A DNA stretch of 64,000 nt from Botrytis cinerea B05.10 (lineage: Eukaryota; Ascomycota; Leotiomycetes; Helotiales; Sclerotiniaceae), in contig NC_037319.1 in assembly GCF_000143535.2 (NCBI RefSeq), forward strand, positions 1,674,001 to 1,738,000. The letters run 5' to 3'. The notes under the pieces were generated by a model. That model did no database searches, was not told where the DNA came from, and was given only the letters and a program-made list of their open reading frames with translations. Of the stretch, positions 1 through 11,262 are shown piece after piece. Numbering within the stretch: the stretch's first letter is position 1; each line of letters starts with the position of its first letter. Made by a program: the position numbers and the translations under genes.

Positions 1-693
1 TGAACATGAAGCCGATGGGAACTTGGATGACGTTTGAGACTCGCCAGGCGATGTTGAAGGGGGAGGTGTGGAAAGACATTCCGTAGCCGGACCAGAAGGC
101 TATGAAGGTTCCGAGTTGATATCCGAATTGAGAGACGGTTCCAACGAAGGAGCCGCGTAGACTGCGGGGGGCACACTCGGCGACGTATAGATTGGTTGCT
201 ATGTAGACGCAGCCAAAACCAAGACCGGTTACGAGACGGCCGAGAATGAGGACGCCGTAGGTATTGGGGACAACTTGAATTATTCTATGGCTATTAGTGT
301 GTTTGAAATGGTGAGATGAGATTAGAGGTATTTACACTCCAATAATCATAACCGTGATAGAAATTCTCAAGGCCCATAGTCTACCCACCAGACTTGCCAA
401 TGGACCTCCAATACACAATTGAGCAAACCCTATTTCTCCTACATTAGTATATTCCTAGACATACACAGAAACCAAGTCCATCAAAGCATACCGGTAGTAG
501 CCCAAGGAATCGTAGCAATAATCCCCTGCCTCGTAGCATTAACCGCATAATATTTCGTGAACTGTGGATCTGCCAAAATAACAGTCATGATTCCAGCATC
601 GTATCCATTGAAACAAGTCGAGAAGACCATTCCATAGAGTAACAGTGCGGCATAGCGATCATTCGCCGGGAGGAAAGTTTGAAGGAACCCCAT
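1..693 (-). CDS. MFS sugar transporter, N-terminal part (runs off window)
   Basis: Three exons can be read: 492-693, 336-429 and 1-284, joined across introns 430-491 and 285-335 in frame. The start is the ATG at 693. The first exon gives the FNGYDAGIMT segment typical of the first helix of fungal hexose/pentose transporters. Exon 2 carries the loop 2-3 region, and exon 3 holds the GRLVTGLGFGCVYIATNLYVAE-type signature around helix 4-5 and the APRSLRG loop (sugar-transporter subfamily of the major facilitator superfamily). It is a plasma-membrane sugar/H+ symporter by family. The C-terminal half lies outside the window. It diverges from the arabinofuranosidase gene at 1132, so L-arabinose or an arabino-oligosaccharide is a plausible substrate, but that is inference. 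Confidence 0.85.
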
Positions 694-1131
694 GTTTGTT
701 CACTTGGAGAAACGGAGATGGAGAAATGGACATGCGAGATAGGATATCAATGGGTGCATGGTCTCTATATATATGTGTGTATATTGGAATAGTACAGCGT
801 GGTAGATCTAGCATATTTGAAGAACCCCGCATACGATATTTGTTGGTTCTCGTCCCATGGAACGACGATTCGAAAGCTGGGGAGAAAGAAAGTCCAGGGT
901 GATGTTCCGGTGGGGAGATCGTGGGGTAAGGGTAAACATGGGGTCGTTCCGGTGGGCGGGAGTGCTCAGACCCACCTGTAGGTGGATGGCGACTATCATA
1001 TCCGAAATGACCTTGGTGCGATCGATTATGTCCTAAACGAATGGTTTGAAATTGTACATATATTACTCACTTATCGTATGTAGAATAACAGAATTTTGGG
1101 TAAACGTACGAGAACTACAGAAAATTCCATC
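694..1131. promoter_or_regulatory. Shared divergent promoter of sugar transporter and GH127 gene
   Basis: The 438 bp between the two divergent start codons holds no credible gene. Three matches to the CreA carbon-catabolite-repressor consensus SYGGRG lie close together, at 877-882, 910-915 and 921-926. A TATA-like run (ctatatatatatgtg) is at about 765-780. Clustered CreA-type sites would fit glucose repression of both genes; this is a motif-level inference only. Confidence 0.45.
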
Positions 1132-3427
1132 ATGGCATATCCTCAAAATTCATACCTTCAAACCACCTTCACCACCCCAGGATTCATTAGTCGAAGACGA
1201 GAAGTCGTGTATTCAACAACACTATTATACCAGCTGAAAGTTTTGAAAACGACAGGAAGATACGATGCGTTTAAATTAAAATGGCATGCATCATACCACG
1301 ATGAACCGGATGTTTGGCCAGTGCCTAACCATTTATTCTGGGATTCGGATGTTGCGAAGTGGATCGAGGGAGCTTGTTATTTCTTACAGTATAAAGAAAA
1401 TCAGGAGATTGATACCGCGGTCAAAGAGTTGGTGGATATGATTAGATCTGCCCAACAAGATGATGGATATTTGAATATTCACTTCACCGTGGTGGAGCCT
1501 GGAAAGAGATTCACGAATCTGAGGGATCTACACGAATTGTGAGGATATCCATGAAGTATGACGATTGCGGCTAATGAATATATTAAGATACAATGCTGGT
1601 CATTTGATCGAGGCAGCGCTTGCACACAATCAGTGTTATGGGAATAATCTCTTACTAGAACCCATTCTGAAATACATAGATTTATTATCCTTGACATTTG
1701 GACCAAACCCAGAACAAAAGCACGGATATCCTGGGCATCCTGAGATTGAACTTGCTCTTCTAAGATTGTATGAAAAGACTAGAGATCCCAAGCATCTAGA
1801 TTTCGCAAGATATTTCATCGACGAGAGGGGAAATCCAAAGGGGCAAGCTGGTCGGCATTATTATGATGTGGAGGCTGAAATGAGAGGGGACCGGCCAGAT
1901 GAAATGCCAAAATATTTTCCTGAAAAGCAAAGCTATTGGTGAGCATTGAGTCTTGAGTCGAGCGAATGGATATTAATCCTTGAACTAGGTATCAACAAGC
2001 ACACAAGCCACTAGTTGAGCAAGAAACCATTGAAGGTCATGCTGTTCGAGCAATGTACTTATTGACAGCTGTGTCTGATCTCGTACGAGTTGATAACTCA
2101 GAAGATACCAAGGCAAAAAGAACTGCAGTGGAACGACTATGGAACAATATGGTACAAAAGAAAATGTACCTGACAGGAGGTATTGGAGCCATAAAGCAAT
2201 GGGAAGGTTTTGGGATCGATAATTTTCTACCTTCGAGCACTGATGAGGGGGGATGTTATTCCGAGACTTGTGCTTCTATAGGAGTCATGATGCTTGCCGA
2301 AAGACTTCTGCAGGTAAGAAAATCAAAGAGCAAGTCGCGCTCAAATGCTAATATCACTAGCTTGATTTGGATGGCAAATATGCGGATATCATGGAATTGT
2401 GTTTTTACAACGCCGTCTCCACTGGTATGTCAGAAGATGGAAGCAAATTTACATATGTAAACCAGCTTGCGTCAAGCGATACAGATTTATCCCGACGAGC
2501 AGAGTGGTTTACGTGCGCTTGCTGTCCACCTAATGTTGCTAGACTTCTGGGATATATTGGAGGATATCTCTGTAAGCAATTTTTATTATTCTGGTAAGAT
2601 TACCCAGCTGATAGTGGATTAGGGACTTCCTCTAGCGATGAAAAAAATAATACCGTAGAAGTAAATGTCCACACTTATGCTTCCGCAGTGTTAAGTATTC
2701 CGGTAGGAGAGTACACGGTGCAACTCGAACAAAAGACAGATTGGCCATGGGACGGGAATATCCAATTTGAGCTTAAGAGCCCCGAAGCAATATCAACAAC
2801 AGTCAGACTAAGAATACCCGGGTGGGCGGAAGAATGGACAGTAAGAAACTTCCAGGTCGCAAAGAAGTGAGCTGATTAATTTAGATTTCTCCCGAATTTG
2901 AACGATACGGCTCAAAAGTAACGAAAGGGTACTTAACTCTTTCCCCGGACTATCTGAGAACGAATCCATCTTTTCAGCTAAACATCACTCTGAAACCGCG
3001 ATGTATATCACCACATCCGTACACAAATCAAAACATCGTAGCGCTAGCTCGTGGCCCTATACTCTACTGCGCGGAAGATTTTGACAACCCATGGGTAGAT
3101 GATCACTTCAAGGTAAGAGAATCCTTTACATCTTTCCATGTGAATCCCATACTAACCAACATCTAGAGTCTCGTTCTAGATACAGAGTGTGAAATAACGG
3201 AAACCGACGTCAATTCTGCTGAACCATATAAGGAATTGACCGTACGTGATGGTGCTACACTGTTTAAAATCCCAGAACAGTCGGGACCATATCTAGCCCA
3301 TAACGAGGACAATTTTGTCAAGGTTGATATTCGAAGGCTTCACTTTATTCCATACGCTCTTCGAGATAACAGAGGTGGAAAAGGACATATGAGGGTAGGC
3401 ATGCGGCGAAAAACTACACGAGTGTAA
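1132..3427 (+). CDS. GH127 beta-L-arabinofuranosidase (DUF1680 family)
   Basis: Seven exons are supported by reading frame: 1132-1538, 1588-1938, 1989-2313, 2361-2571, 2608-2840, 2885-3112 and 3167-3427. They add to 2016 bp, exactly in frame, giving 671 residues. The family removes terminal beta-L-arabinofuranose from arabinosides such as those on hydroxyproline-rich plant glycoproteins. No signal peptide is visible, so it is probably cytosolic. Family residues seen include KWIEGACYFL and DGYLNIHF near the N-terminus, a WEGFG acid/base glutamate region, SETCAS (Glu and Cys zinc ligands) and CACCPPNVARLLG (the paired cysteines, one of which is the nucleophile in characterised GH127). It ends in the usual NRGGKGHMRVG motif. 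Most introns have CTAAT/CTAAC branch sites. The 36-bp intron 2572-2607 is unusually short and is the weakest junction. Confidence 0.88.
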
Positions 3428-6009
3428 ACAATGATCAGATTGTTGACCTCAAATGCATATCATGTGGATTTTGTCAGGCACGAATTTTGATGTAGAATAT
3501 TGATATCTGATTCGCCAAAATAATAATTCGTCTCAGAAGACGCTCAAAAATCCAGTCGAGTGATAGTCTAATTCGTTTCATCTTAATATTGCGCAAACTA
3601 GGTCCATTAAGCCGACCTAGCCTAGACAACTATGTGCTGACTACAACAAAAGACAGCGAATTACTAGTCCCGCCATGTCCCAAATCTCGTTAGATTGAAC
3701 TTTCGGCGTTCTTGACTGTATTTACCTCCTCATACGAGAAGAAGAACTTTAAACCCCGCTTTACCAGAAGGCATGACCTGTAGGTGTGATTGAACATATA
3801 CTCTAAATGATTTAACATTTCAGATGAACTCAATGTATCAAGCGAAGTCAATGCATCGAAGAATGATATCTTTTTAGATGATATTACTTTCGAAGGAAAG
3901 AAGTCTTATCGAAGATATAACTTTTAAGGAACGGCGGCTTTCAGACGGTGTGGTGTTTTGGGGGAAACGAGTCTTTCAGATGAGATAGATCCTTGAAATG
4001 TTCCGACTGCTCTAGATAATCGAATATATATCTAAATCAGCGATTGACTGGTAGTCCTCCCTTGTTACGAACCAATTGAGTAACGACTATTGAATGGACC
4101 ATAATAAACAGCTTTGTAAAGCGATGTCTTAATCCCTATATACACGTGTACACTCGTGGGCTTCGTAAATATCATACTCTTGCTCATCTTAATCTCAGCT
4201 TCTACTTGACCTTTCTTTTCCCCCAAGTGACAGGGTTACACCAAAACACGTGAATTCAAAACGCGAACTTAACTTGAGGCGTTTGAGCGGCTCCAATCCA
4301 ATGCATACCCCAGAATTAAAGATTTGTTAGAATGAGGGGCAGCAAGTGACCAAGCCAATAACAACAGTCCTTTTGTACCGCACAAATGTTACACTAGCTC
4401 GTCCGTCAAACCACAAAAATCTGCATCGTCAAAATTTTCTAACGTCGAGCAATATGTGTAACCAGCAATGTTAAATCGAATGGAATCGCGGTAACAGCAA
4501 CAGTGAATAGTAACAACCACAGCAACAATAGCAGCAATAATGACAACAGCCAGCACATATCAAAATCCCAAGCCTGTGAGATTATCACATGAAACCAGTC
4601 ACATCCCCAAAACCTAGCCTCGGATGTATCATTGTACACTTTGTCCTTCACACTTTATTTTCCAAACTCCAAATTTTGTCTCGGACTAGCAAGCTCAATG
4701 TGGGCAAATCCGACTTTCGTGCATTTTGTTGAGAGCAAACTGATGAATTTGGCCCCGCTTTTCCTCCCATTTTGATATCTGCGGAGTAGCGGACGGAAGG
4801 CAAAAAGAGACGCGAGAGGCAAAAACACACACACACAAAAAACAAGAATTGGACAAAACTTCCTTTCGCCACTGCTTGGGAGAATTTATCCATCAGGTGA
4901 GTTTTTGCATCTGGAACTTGGAGAGCATAAATAAACTTTTGGGTGTACCGGTTGGCTTGCTTTGAAGCGATAGGATACATACACGTACGTACCGTGTGAA
5001 GTGCATGTATATGTAGACTTTACCCTGCATTCGTGAGGCTCGCTGCAAGATTGACCGGTGAAGATGCATCCACGCATCTTGATAGACGTCTGCGAATCGT
5101 GAATCGTGAACCGTGAACCGTGTATCTGGCCAACGGTTGAGCCGCATTAACCAATGCCAAAGAGCAGAATTGGACGACGTCAAAGGCGGTAGATGCGGTA
5201 GATGCGATGGATGCGATGGATTGGATTGAATGTGCGCACTGGACATCCATGGATGCACCAAATAAGGCTGAAAAAGACCCAACCCACTCAACTACCTAGG
5301 TAGGTAATCAGCTAATCAGCTAATCCGCTAATCCTAGACAACCCTAGACGCTTTTCTTGTTCTAATTCGAGGATTGCAGCTTCGTTTGTGGCTCCTTCCT
5401 TGTGTGGTGAATGGAAAGATTTTGTCGTCCCAAAATTGTTGGGATTTTTTTGGGAGGGGAAGCGAGGCTATCAAAGTATGATCGATCAAATGAAGAGGAA
5501 CCCAAGAGAAAATGGAGGAAATGGGTGAGAGGGATGAAATTACCTCGTAAACCCTTCGATATTACGAGTTCACTCAATCTAAACATTTCTCCAAAGGACG
5601 GGAGTCAAGAAGAAGGAAAAAAAAAGGAAAAAAAAAAAAGAACCGAGGCCCGGATTTAGAAGGAAGAGGAGGAGGGTTCAGTCAGTATAATTCTTCTATT
5701 TCTCTTCTTCCCTTGGAGATCTTTCTTATTGCATGCCAGAGGAAGGTTAGGAATTTTTATACATTACCCACCACTTCCCTCTAGTATATCAACAATCTCT
5801 TCCTCAAGATTCATATCCGCATCCATATCTCGGATTCGTCGCTTTGAAGAGATCCAGTTATTTTCTTCCTTCTCCAATTTTGGCCCTTTCCTCATTTGAT
5901 CTTCGTTTTGATATCGATATCAAAACTCTTCCGTCGCAAGGCAAGGCTTCACTCTGCACTCACATCTCGAACCTTGCGAAAGAAAGATACCTATAAAATT
6001 CTACTCAAA
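3428..6009. other. Intergenic region and long 5' leader of the elongase gene
   Basis: I see no convincing coding sequence here. It contains simple-sequence stretches: an ACACAC run near 4830, degenerate GTGAACC-type repeats near 5090-5125, GATGCGGTA/GATGCGATG repeats near 5190-5225, GCTAATCA repeats near 5306-5335, and an A-rich tract near 5617-5640. The last 300 bp are CT-rich, as is common in promoters and leaders of strongly expressed fungal genes. Confidence 0.5.
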
Positions 6010-7487
6010 ATGGCTTCCGCAACTGTCCATTTCTCTCACCCTTCACCCTCTCTATTTACATTTCCTCCAAATGACGACCCTCAAACTTTGCCTCCTCCAC
6101 TACCAGGTTCGACTCTCTCTGCCCCTCCATTCGAAATCGACTCCTCATGGTACAATGCCGCCCTCGATGTACGGGTCCCCATCACAATTGCTGCGGTATA
6201 CGCAGTAACGGTTACGCTGGTCAATCAATACAACAGACGCGCTGGAAACAAAGCTTGGCCGATCAGTAAAACCAAGGCATTCTTCGTTTTTGTCGTGGCA
6301 CATAACATTTTCTTGGCTGTATACTCTGGATGGACTTTTGTTGGCATGTTTGGAGCTTTGAGAAGGTCAATCCAAAATCCCATGGGCCCAGCTGGTTTCG
6401 CAGGTACTGTCGACAGTTTGTGCAAAATTCATGGTGTTACTGGTTTGGACAATGCCATGTCTTACAATGCAAGCATGTCAAAATGGAACGCGGAATTGCC
6501 AACTGAATTCAAATTGACAAGTGCCGGAACTCCAGACCCTACCGATCTGGGAAGATTATGGAATGAGGGACTTGCATTTTATGGATGGTTTTTCTATCTT
6601 AGCAAGTTTTATGAGGTTCTCGACACTGTCATCATTTTGGCAAAGGGAAAGAGAAGTTCTACTCTACAAACGTATCATCATGCTGGAGCGATGATGTGTA
6701 TGTGGGCTGGAATTCGATTCATGTCACCACCAATTTGGATGTTCGTGTTTGTTAACTCTGGAATTCACGCATTAATGGCAAGTTATAGATCATCCCAAAA
6801 TATTCTAGACATAACTAACATTTGGCCTTTTAGTATACCTACTACACTCTTACAGCATTCTCCGTGCCCATCCCACAAGCTCTTAAGCGCAGTCTCACAA
6901 CAATGCAAATCATTCAATTCCTCGTCGGAGCTACCTACGCCACCGTCCACTCCTTCATCTCCTACACAGTCACCGTCCAAGTTCCCTCCATCCCAGCCAC
7001 CATTTCCTCAATTACCTCCTCGGCATCTGTGGTCGCTACCTCCGCTGCTGCAGTCGCAACCTCAAGCGGAGTCGCCGACATGATCAAGAAACTTCTTTAC
7101 CGCGCAATCGGCGAAGAAGGTCTCGCCGAGAATGTCAACGCTCCAGCCTTCTCAAGTGTCGCTCAAGCACCAATTGCTTCTATCCCTAAATCGCACTCTA
7201 AAATCCCAAAATACGTCACTGAGACTCGTACAATCCCTTGTATCGACACCAGTGGTCAAACTTTCGCTATCTGGCTTAATGTCATCTATCTTACCCCGTT
7301 GACCTTCCTTTTCGTAAGATTCTTCATCAAATCTTACATCAGAAGAACAACAGCAAGTGGAAAGAAAGCAGGTAGAAAAGCAAGCTTTGTAGCTGCAGAG
7401 AAGGCAGGATTTGATGCGTTGAAGGGTGTCGAAAGAGAGATGACCAGAGGCGATAATGCGCTCTCTAATAGCTATGAGAAGAATTAG
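6010..7487 (+). CDS. ELO-family very-long-chain fatty acid elongase
   Basis: This is a 3-ketoacyl-CoA synthase of the ELO/SUR4 type, a multi-pass ER membrane enzyme that condenses malonyl-CoA with acyl-CoA. Exons 6010-6777 and 6834-7487 give 473 residues in frame. The motif KFYEVLDTVIILAKGK is followed by LQTYHHAGAMMCMW, the histidine box; the first His of HxxHH is Gln here. HALMYTYYTLTAF is restored exactly by removing the intron. That intron starts with GCAAGT, so it is a GC-AG intron with a CTAAC branch site. The C-terminus is lysine/arginine-rich after the last helix. The protein is longer than yeast Elo proteins because of an insertion between helices around residues 325-410. I chose ATG 6010 because the upstream in-frame part looks like leader. 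Confidence 0.9.
6778..6833 (+). other. GC-AG intron in the elongase gene
   Basis: The donor is ATG|GCAAGT and the acceptor is CTTTTAG, with ATAACTAACA as branch region. No GT donor nearby keeps the ELO frame, whereas this GC donor does, giving the expected conserved HALMYTYY junction. Confidence 0.8.
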
Positions 7488-8524
7488 ATGGAGATAGCAG
7501 AAAGTTGAAGAGCTCAACTCAATGTGAGTAGTTAGAGGAACCCTACTTGATACTAGGGCCTGGATCTAGGTATATGGGAAACCCCTCAAGCACCAGGATG
7601 GGGAAAAAAAAAGGAGATACAACGAACAGATAAACAAACAACATAAACAGAAAACCCTTCAATCGAGGGAACGGATACACAAAAGGTCACCAAGGTGCAG
7701 GATGGACGGTATGGTGGGAGGCAATGGAACGGAGAAAGAAACACGCGTTACTAAATCGTTCGGGTCGAAAGAAGAAAGTAACTGTCGTGAGTGCGGGTTT
7801 AGTCTTTTTAAGCGTGCGGGGTGTTTTGTGCTACGATGCTACAATGCTATCCATGCATGCTAATGCGCAATATGTACCTATGTATGATAGAATTCAATGA
7901 TACCATTATAAATTATACCATAAATTGATTGTTGATTCTTGTTTCTCGTCGTGATTGTGTATGTGGTATGTGGTATGCAGTATGTGGTATATATGTAGTA
8001 TGTATGTAGTACTCTACAATATCACCCAATGCGAATGATGAAGAAAGGGAATGCGAAAACTTCTCGAGTGTTGCGCTGTGATGGATTTTCAAGATCTAGG
8101 GAGTTTGGAACTCGCTTATAAGTAAATGTGAGTAATAAGGGTGGGTGTAGATACCTAGCTATAATAAGTACAAGTACAAGTACAATATGATAATTACCCG
8201 ATTGAGATGCATGGATGGATGGATGGATGGATGCTCTTTTCTTCACCTGCAGCTAAACTAAACTTATTAGTATCTAGTATTCAGTATAAATAACTAACTA
8301 AGTAAGTAAGTATTTGCTACCTACTTACTCAGATATGTTCTATATAACATCTCTTCTACAACTTAATACTTTACACCTAGTATTCACAAATACCCTTCCT
8401 TACACTTAATACATACATAGACACATTCCATCCATCATCAATATCATTAACCCTCTCATCCAAACCCATACATCCATTCTCCCCCCTTTCCCCAATCCTC
8501 TCATATCCCCATATCCCAACCCAC
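7488..8524. other. Intergenic region between convergent genes, microsatellite-rich
   Basis: This is 3' flanking DNA of two convergent genes. It contains GTATGTGGTAT-type repeats at about 7958-8010, an ACAAGT tandem run at about 8166-8184, a GGAT run at about 8212-8231 and a TAAC/TAAG run at about 8290-8312. No gene is seen. Confidence 0.5.
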
Positions 8525-10621
8525 TCATTCTCTACCACCACCGACTTGCGATCCCGTAGGACTTCTCTCGGGGCTAAAGGGCACTCCTTCTCTCCTATCA
8601 ACTTCCTTTCTATCAGATTCGTTTGCATGAGCTTGGATTCTGTCGTTGGCTGTAGCCGATTTGTTACTCGCTGCTATCGCTCTTACGGCCTGTTTGCGAA
8701 TGATCATTAGTATTCCATTATTCCCGCTCATCTACTCATTCCCTCTCCCGCTCTTCCATTCCGCTCTCTTGTCTCTTATCCCATCAAAAACTTTAGACGA
8801 AAGATGAACTAGAAGTTAATTCATCGTACCATCTAAGAGCCATCACCATCACTTCCAAGAACAAAATCACTTACAGCCATAACCGCAGTTCCCTGACTTT
8901 GCTTCTGTTTCCCGCCACTTCCATTCCCCTTCGCACCTGCATCCTCCCTCGCTGGTCTTCCCTTATCACTCCTCCCTGAATTGTCCCTCACAGCTGTCAC
9001 AATACTACTATTTGAGTCGCCTCTCTCCATACCTTTTCCCATTCCTCTTCCCATTCCCAATTGCTGTCTCAAACCCGTAGCATACGTTTCTTTTCCCGGA
9101 GAAGTACTCACAGTCGGCTTCGACATCACGTTCCTTGTTTTCGATTTTGCTTCAAATTGAGAATTCGCATCGGCGATAGGATGCCTAGGTAAAGACACAA
9201 ACTCGTCTTCACTATTCATAACATAACTAAGACGACTCGCTGGCACCGAGTCGGGATTAATTTTTCGTAGAACAACTTTCGAAGGTTTATGCAACACAGA
9301 TGGTGTATCGTCACCTGTTTTGAACGAAAATTCCTTTCTGGATTCAGCGGAAGAAGATGCTTGTCCGTCGTCTTGTGGTTCTACCCATGGCTGTACATTG
9401 CGTGCTTCGCCTGAAAAGAAAGGATCCATTTCCTGATGCTTGGTCGGAATATCAGGCAGAGGTTTCTCTTTATTACTATTGCGAATACTAGAGATTTTGG
9501 GTGTGCGATTAGGAGTGGGAGCTTGACCTTCAGTAAATGCCGAGCGGGAACTGGTATCATCTGATTCTGATGATGAGTCGAATACTACACCGAGTTCTTC
9601 GGTAGCATGTTGTCTTTCTAGTGCGTCGAGTTGTACGGAAGTCAAGCGGGTGGATTGACTGTCCACTGCCGAGTAGAAACTTTCGGTGTCTTGAACTGAA
9701 GAATTTTCTCTGTGTCGGGATTTGACTGTTCCTTCGTGATTTATGTCTGCTTGCTGTTGAGAGAGCTCACTTGCTTGCGTGAGAGTTTCTAATGGACATG
9801 ATGAGGTAATTTGTTGTAGGTGATCAATATTCCAGTCAATTGTGGTAGTAGAAGAATCTGAGGTGTTAGATATTGTAAAGCCAGAACAGGAGATGGGCAA
9901 CCAACCTCTCCCAGAACTGTAGCGCGCGAAATTTTGCTTTATTTTCTCCATACCGTCTTCGAATACATCTGCAGCTCTTCTAGTCCCATGAACAACACTT
10001 TTTGAGCGCGCCATCGTAACATTTTCCATTCCCCCCTCTGTCTTGGAGAGAAGGACTTCGAGATTCTTGATTTCTTTTTGATAATCTCTTTCCTTCGCCT
10101 TCCACCTAAAATTACACCCCATTAGTAGCACTTAATACACTATATGTCCCTCTATATTCAAACATAACTTACTGTTCAGCCATACTATCAAACTCCCTAA
10201 TATCTTTTGTATGTCTTCCCTTAATCTCCTCGATCTCCCCCTCTTTCACAGCCAACATCTCCTGTAGATCATTATACGCCTCCAGAACATGTAAAATACA
10301 CGTATTATACTCGACCGGTATCGACTCCATCAAATTCCTTGTCATCATAATGACTTTAAGTGTTTCAGCCATCTGACTTCCTGAGGGCTTATGATATACA
10401 TTCTCCGGAATATTAACATGTTGAAAAGTAAACGTATCGCCAGCAGGTGCATGAAGATTCGCACTTGACGAGCGAAACCCGATGTAGGAGGAAACGCGCG
10501 AGCTGGGACGGATGGATTTCATGGTGTCTTCGGTTTCGGGAGGTTCATCAGACTGATTGCTTAGGGCGGATTGAACTGGTGTTCGAGTCCTTGCGAAGAC
10601 GGGTCGGAGCCATTGATCCAT
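8525..10621 (-). CDS. Coiled-coil protein of unknown function
   Basis: I do not recognise the family. The model has exons 10173-10621, 8875-10105 and 8525-8689 (1845 bp, 614 residues, in frame). Intron 10106-10172 has a GTAAGT donor and CTAAT branch. Residues of about 95-190 form a charged coiled coil (IHVLEAYNDLQEML, then EIEEIKGRHTKDIREFD and AKERDYQKEIKNLEVLL). The remainder is low-complexity, Ser/Gln/Gly-rich and probably disordered. The last intron (8690-8874, 185 bp, donor GTAAGT, acceptor CAAACAG) is inferred. If it is retained, translation stops at 8833, giving a 573-residue form. Either a cytoskeletal or a signalling scaffold would fit, but nothing specific can be claimed. Confidence 0.65.
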
Positions 10622-11262
10622 TTTGAATGATGGGATTCACTGGATATGGAGATGATTCACAAGGTAGTTCGACTTTTGAGAAATCTGATTGAATCGACGC
10701 GGTGGTAATAATTAGAAGGCATTATATATCTGAAAAGAGAAGGAGCAATCCATTGACGACCGTACCAATAAAGTAGGATGTTGATACTGGTGCCAATAAT
10801 GTTTCATTTCGAGTTAACTGTATGGCAGTCTTTATCGATTTATGTAGATGAGTATTTACATTGGTTTCAAAGATGAATGAATGGTGTTTGAAAGTCGTTG
10901 GTGGTAAACTGACTCGGTTCATAGCATTTATCAGTTGAACAAAAAGGAATTTGGCTACATTATCGCGAGTCCCTTTATTGTCGGAAAGCATTTCACAGTT
11001 TCGTTGGCCTGCGATTATGTACCTAAGAAGCTTTGAGAGGTGATTATTGAATAATATAAATAGACTACGAGCTTCGGCTTGCTTGCGAAAAGCTGCTTAC
11101 TATGTGCAGAGTATAATGGTATCTTTTCCATTTCCATTTCCATTTCCATTCCCATATAACTCCATTTGCTAAAGCATCGATACCCCAACGCTATATGCAA
11201 TCCTGTCAACCGCAGAGAAAATATCACTAGATGCCTGTGAACGACTTCATGACCTCCCGAAC
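10622..11262. other. Intergenic region
   Basis: This is 0.6 kb between two minus-strand genes. A TTCCAT tandem run is at about 11129-11156. No gene or RNA is recognised. Confidence 0.4.

Noticed and set aside
8205..8235. GGAT tandem run considered as a telomere- or CRISPR-like repeat
   Set aside because: Simple microsatellite; CRISPR arrays are not expected in a fungal nuclear genome and there are no spacers.
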